From assembly GCA_963789225.1 (NCBI GenBank), contig CAWBKD010000004.1, positions 44,986 to 108,985 on the forward strand: a stretch of DNA of 64,000 nucleotides, given 5' to 3'. Shown here in pieces: positions 61,238 to 64,000 of the stretch. This DNA comes from Palsa-504 sp963789225 (GTDB lineage Bacteria > Actinomycetota > Actinomycetes > Streptosporangiales > Streptosporangiaceae). Within the stretch, counting starts at the first letter, position 1. Each line of letters opens with the position of its first letter. Position numbers and translations under genes: made by a program. A model generated the notes under the pieces. That model was not told the origin of the DNA, did no database searches, and saw only the letters and a program-made list of their open reading frames with translations.

Positions 61238-61583
61238 ACAGGTCGCCCAGGTCGGTCGTGGCCAGCTCCTCCTTGGGGACGAACGCGTCGGCGGAGCATC
61301 CCCGGAGGATCTCGGCGGCCACGTTCCGGACGTCGGCAGAGGTCAGCACGATCCGGGCGGACGGGCAGGCTTCCGCAAGCGCCGCCGCCGTGGCGAAACC
61401 ATCTTGCCCCGGCAGGTTGATATCCAGCAGTATTGCGTCCGGACACTCCCTGATGGTGGCGGCCAGTGCCTGAGCTCCGTCCGCGGCCTTTCCCAATACG
61501 TCAAAGCCGCGCTCAGCGAGCAACTCGGCCGCCAGGCCGAGGAAGCTCGTGTCGTCATCGACGATCAGGATCCGGAGCACCAC
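61218..61583 (-). CDS. Single-domain response regulator (CheY-like)
   Basis: A 121-residue receiver-only protein with the acidic pocket Asp9-Asp11 and phospho-acceptor Asp54 (ILLDINLPGQ), and Lys in FVPKEELA. It is convergent with and overlaps the NarL-type regulator by 20 bases. It could be a phosphate sink or a further target for the nearby kinase. Confidence 0.92.
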   Translation of the reverse strand: MVLRILIVDDDTSFLGLAAELLAERGFDVLGKAADGAQALAATIRECPDAILLDINLPGQDGFATAAALAEACPSARIVLTSADVRNVAAEILRGCSADAFVPKEELATTDLGDLFRPAGT

Positions 61584-61787
61584 ATAGGAATGGTGCCTAG
61601 GGGACCGGCCCTATGGCTGTAGGGATATCCCGAGGATGTCACCTACCCGGGCTGTGTGCTGCCCAGGGGTTCCGGCCCGGGATTGTTACTGGCGCGACGC
61701 GGAACCCGGGCGCGCCACCATGGATCCAAGGTGTCCCGGCCGTTTGGTCATGCGTGGCTGAACGGTGCTGGCCCGGGGAGGATCTTC

Positions 61788-62855
61788 ATGCCCGACACGC
61801 CGCAACCGCACCGCCAGCCGTCGCCTCGTCGGCTGTTCGCCATCGCCGCCGCGGCCGCCGTCGTCGGCTTCATCCTCACGCTCTCGTTCGGCTTCGCCGA
61901 CCACGCCCCGGCACCGCACGGCGTACGGGTCGCCGTGGCCGCACCGGCAGGCTTCGCGGCGGGGCTGGCTGCCGGACTCTCGCATGCCGCACCAGGCGGC
62001 TTCACCGTCACGGCCGCGCCGTCCGCGCGGGCCGTGATCGACGCTGTCCTCTCGCAGTCGGCGGCCGGCGGCCTGGTCACCGGGGCGACCGGTCCCGTGA
62101 CGATCGTGACGGCGGGCGCGGCGGGATCGAGCCAGCAGCAGGCGATCACGGCAGCGCTCATGGGCGCAGCGACAGCGCTCCACCGCCAGGCGCGCTCCCT
62201 GGACGCCGCGCCACTGCCAGCCGGTGACCGCGCGGGCCTGTCCGTCTTCGTCTTTGAGCTCGGCCTGCTCCTCCCGAGCGTGCTCGGGAGCATCGGCCTG
62301 TTCCTGCTCGGCAGGCGCTTCCGGGTCTGGTGGCGGATCACCGCCGCAATGGTATTCGCCCTGCTGACCGCCTGCGGGAGCGTGCTCGCGCTCGACCCGA
62401 TCTTCGGCGCCCTGACCGGCGCGAGCGCAGCGCTGATCGGCGTTGGCTTCCTCGGCTCGCTGACGTTCGTGGCCTTCGTCGCCGCCTGCCAGGCGGTCAC
62501 CGGGCTGCCGGGCACGGGCCTGGCCGCGCTCGCCTTCGTCGTGGTCGGGAACGCCGTGTCCGGCGGGACGATACCGTTCGCGTTCCTGCCCGACGGCTTC
62601 CGCCAGGTAGCACCCTGGCTCCCCAACGGCGCCATCGTGTCCGCCGCGCGCGACGTGGTGTACCTGCCCCACTCCGACCTAGGCCATCCGCTGCTCGTCC
62701 TCGGGATCTGGCTAGCCGGGTCGCTGGCCGTGCTGGCCTGCGTGGACCTGCTGCACCAGGCCGAACGCCGCCGTACACCGGGCCGGGAGGCCGAGATCTA
62801 CGCGACGTCGGGCACGGCCCACCTGCGGCGACGGCTCGCACACGCTAGCCACTAG
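61788..62855 (+). CDS. Membrane protein with ABC-2/YhgE-like layout
   Basis: A 355-residue protein. It has one N-terminal helix (about 16-38), an extracytoplasmic Ala/Gly-rich domain of about 140 residues, then five to six helices with a C-terminal charged tail. This is the layout of ABC-2 or phage-infection-protein-like (YhgE/Pip) permeases. ATG 61788 follows a GGGGAGGATC site. No ATPase gene is nearby. Confidence 0.72.
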   Translation: MPDTPQPHRQPSPRRLFAIAAAAAVVGFILTLSFGFADHAPAPHGVRVAVAAPAGFAAGLAAGLSHAAPGGFTVTAAPSARAVIDAVLSQSAAGGLVTGATGPVTIVTAGAAGSSQQQAITAALMGAATALHRQARSLDAAPLPAGDRAGLSVFVFELGLLLPSVLGSIGLFLLGRRFRVWWRITAAMVFALLTACGSVLALDPIFGALTGASAALIGVGFLGSLTFVAFVAACQAVTGLPGTGLAALAFVVVGNAVSGGTIPFAFLPDGFRQVAPWLPNGAIVSAARDVVYLPHSDLGHPLLVLGIWLAGSLAVLACVDLLHQAERRRTPGREAEIYATSGTAHLRRRLAHASH

Positions 62856-62884
62856 GGCCTCGACTAGCCACCTAGGGGACTCGA

Positions 62885-62904
62885 TCGCGCCCCTGCGGGC
62901 GCGA
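62885..62904. terminator. Hairpin downstream of the membrane protein gene
   Basis: TCGCGCCC and GGGCGCGA form a perfect eight-base-pair stem with a four-base loop, 30 bases after the stop. There is no T-run, as usual in GC-rich genomes. Confidence 0.55.
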
Positions 62905-62955
62905 CGATGTCAGGGAAGCGGTCGCCCGACCGCGGACCATGAGGAGCGAGATTCC

Positions 62956-63801
62956 ATGGTCACCTGGCTAAACGCGTCCTTCGCGATGCACTTCCGGATC
63001 ATCGGCGGCCTCACTGTCCGGTTTGCGGCCAGCGAGAGCCGCAGTGATCATGCCCTGTTGCTCAGCCCGTGGCCCGAGAGCCTGCTTGCCTTCGAACCGG
63101 TCTGGTGGCGCCTCGCGAAGCACACTCACCTGGTGGCGGTGGACCTGCCGGGGTTCGGCCACTCCCAGCGCCGCGACTCGCTGCTGTCCCCGAGCGCGAT
63201 GGGCGAGTTCATCATCGCCGCTGCCGACGCGTTCGGACTCGAGCACCCGCATGTCGTCGCCCCAGGCATCGGCACCGCCGCCGCCCTGTTCGCCGCGGCG
63301 CAGCACCCGGGCCGATTGCGGAGCCTGGTCGTCGGCAGCGGCGCCGCCGCGGTCCCGCTCCAGCTCGGCGGGCTGGTCAAGGACGTCATCGAGGCCCCGG
63401 ACCTGGACGGGTTCCGCCACGGAGACCAGCGGCAGCTCGTGAACACCGCGCTAAGCTGCATGAGCCGCTACACCCTTCCCGAGTCAGTCCGGGACGACTA
63501 CCTGGCCTCCTACCAGGGAGACCGGTTCGTCGAGTCGCTTCGCTACCTGCGCTCCTACCCGGCTGAGCTTCCGGTACTGGCTGACCTGCTGCCGCAGATA
63601 GACACCCCGGTGCAGATCATCGCCGGCGCCAGCGATACGGCAGTACCGCCCGTGAACGCCAGATTCCTGCACGAGCGACTGCCGCACAGCAAGCTCGACG
63701 TCATCGACGCGGGCCACTTCACCTGGGAAGACGCCCCAGCCGAATACGCCACGCTGGTTACTAGCTGGTGGCGCAGCGCGGCCGACGGATCGAGGAAATG
63801 A
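62956..63801 (+). CDS. Alpha/beta-hydrolase-fold protein lacking the nucleophile
   Basis: A 281-residue alpha/beta hydrolase with the oxyanion/cap region LLLSPWPESLLAFEPVWWRL, an acid residue in IAGASDTAVPP and the His in DAGHFTWEDAP. At the nucleophile elbow, which should read G-X-Ser-X-G, it has VAPGIGTAA, so Gly104 replaces Ser/Asp/Cys. It is either a non-catalytic binding protein or has unusual chemistry. The stop overlaps the start of the next LAL regulator (ATGA), which hints at a sensory role. Confidence 0.88.
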   Translation: MVTWLNASFAMHFRIIGGLTVRFAASESRSDHALLLSPWPESLLAFEPVWWRLAKHTHLVAVDLPGFGHSQRRDSLLSPSAMGEFIIAAADAFGLEHPHVVAPGIGTAAALFAAAQHPGRLRSLVVGSGAAAVPLQLGGLVKDVIEAPDLDGFRHGDQRQLVNTALSCMSRYTLPESVRDDYLASYQGDRFVESLRYLRSYPAELPVLADLLPQIDTPVQIIAGASDTAVPPVNARFLHERLPHSKLDVIDAGHFTWEDAPAEYATLVTSWWRSAADGSRK

Positions 63802-64000
63802 GTACCATGCCTGGCGCTTACCACGACACGGTGATAAACCTCCCCAAGCCCGCGCTGCCGCCCGTGACGTCCGGCCAGGCACCCGGGAGCGAGTTGCACG
63901 GCCGCCGCGGCGAGTGCGAGATGCTCGACCGGCTGGTCGCTGACGTGCGCGCAGGCCAGAGCCGGGTCCTGGTCCTGCACGGCGAGCCGGGAACCGGCAA
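63798..64000 (+). CDS. LuxR-type (LAL) ATPase regulator, N-terminal part
   Basis: Only 67 codons are in the window. After a variable 30-residue start the sequence reads ELHGRRGECEMLDRLV and then VLVLHGEPGTGK, the opening and Walker A of the large LuxR-type ATPase regulator family, closely like the start of the 55334-58198 protein. Its ATG overlaps the hydrolase-like gene stop. The rest is outside the window. Confidence 0.8.
   Translation, partial: MSTMPGAYHDTVINLPKPALPPVTSGQAPGSELHGRRGECEMLDRLVADVRAGQSRVLVLHGEPGTG

Noticed and set aside
1..64000. tRNA, rRNA, CRISPR array or insertion sequence
   Set aside because: I looked for tRNA-like cloverleaf ends, regularly spaced repeats and transposase-like proteins and saw none.

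Overview
The window is high-GC DNA with GTG starts, start/stop-overlapping operons and GC-rich third codon positions. Together with an aerobic cobalamin pathway that uses a ChlI/ChlD-type chelatase ATPase in place of CobS/CobT, this points to a filamentous or soil actinobacterium, perhaps near Streptosporangiales or Streptomyces. That placement is inference: there is no rRNA gene in the window.

Positions 1-18.5 kb are a cobalamin (B12) locus. It holds a BtuC/BtuD-like ABC importer under a cobalamin riboswitch (minus strand). A second riboswitch precedes chelatase ATPase-cobO-cobB (minus). Then come cobL-cobM (plus), cobF (minus), cobK (plus), cobG-cobH-cobIJ (minus) and cobN (plus), followed by an ArsR-type regulator. 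CobG and CobF mark this as the oxygen-dependent route. cobL, cobF and cobIJ each carry a single-base frame disruption at a short C/G run. Sequencing indels are the likeliest cause; decay of the pathway is the alternative. An SDR gene and a VapBC-type toxin-antitoxin pair sit between cobG and cobN.

Positions 18.5-24.2 kb look catabolic: a Baeyer-Villiger monooxygenase, a phosphotriesterase/lactonase-like hydrolase, an acyl-CoA synthetase and a dienelactone hydrolase-like protein, which could turn a ketone into a lactone, a hydroxy acid and then a CoA ester. From 24.4 to 31.7 kb there is a DUF2975 membrane protein with a YozG-like regulator behind an operator-rich promoter, a VOC protein, a divergent LysR/EamA pair, a DUF1801 protein and an acyltransferase-3/SGNH protein.

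Positions 31.9-36.4 kb look like a small acquired island of lower GC. A GTP cyclohydrolase II overlaps an unusual two-part PfkB-family protein whose GAGD motif is altered. A sigma-factor-like gene lies downstream. The pfkB-like gene and the sigma-like gene share a near-identical 12-base element at the same distance from their starts. A truncated MFS gene abuts the island edge. This is the best candidate in the window for an undescribed system. Next (36.4-43 kb) comes a set of poorly known envelope proteins: two membrane proteins of similar layout, a 424-residue protein, an OmpA-like lipoprotein, an HEXXH protein and an HH-motif membrane protein.

Positions 43.3-53 kb hold an MDR oxidoreductase and MarR regulator sharing a palindromic operator region, a BI-1 family protein, a cupin, and an arginine deiminase operon (arcD-arcA-arcB-GH15-arcC) with a GH15 glycosidase gene inside it. 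Positions 53-64 kb are oxidoreductases and signalling: an SDR overlapping a flavin disulfide reductase, a large LuxR-type ATPase regulator, a MEDS-domain protein, a GAF/PAS histidine kinase overlapping its NarL-type regulator, a lone receiver, a membrane protein, an alpha/beta-hydrolase fold protein without its nucleophile, and the start of a second large ATPase regulator. I saw no tRNA, rRNA, insertion sequence or CRISPR array.
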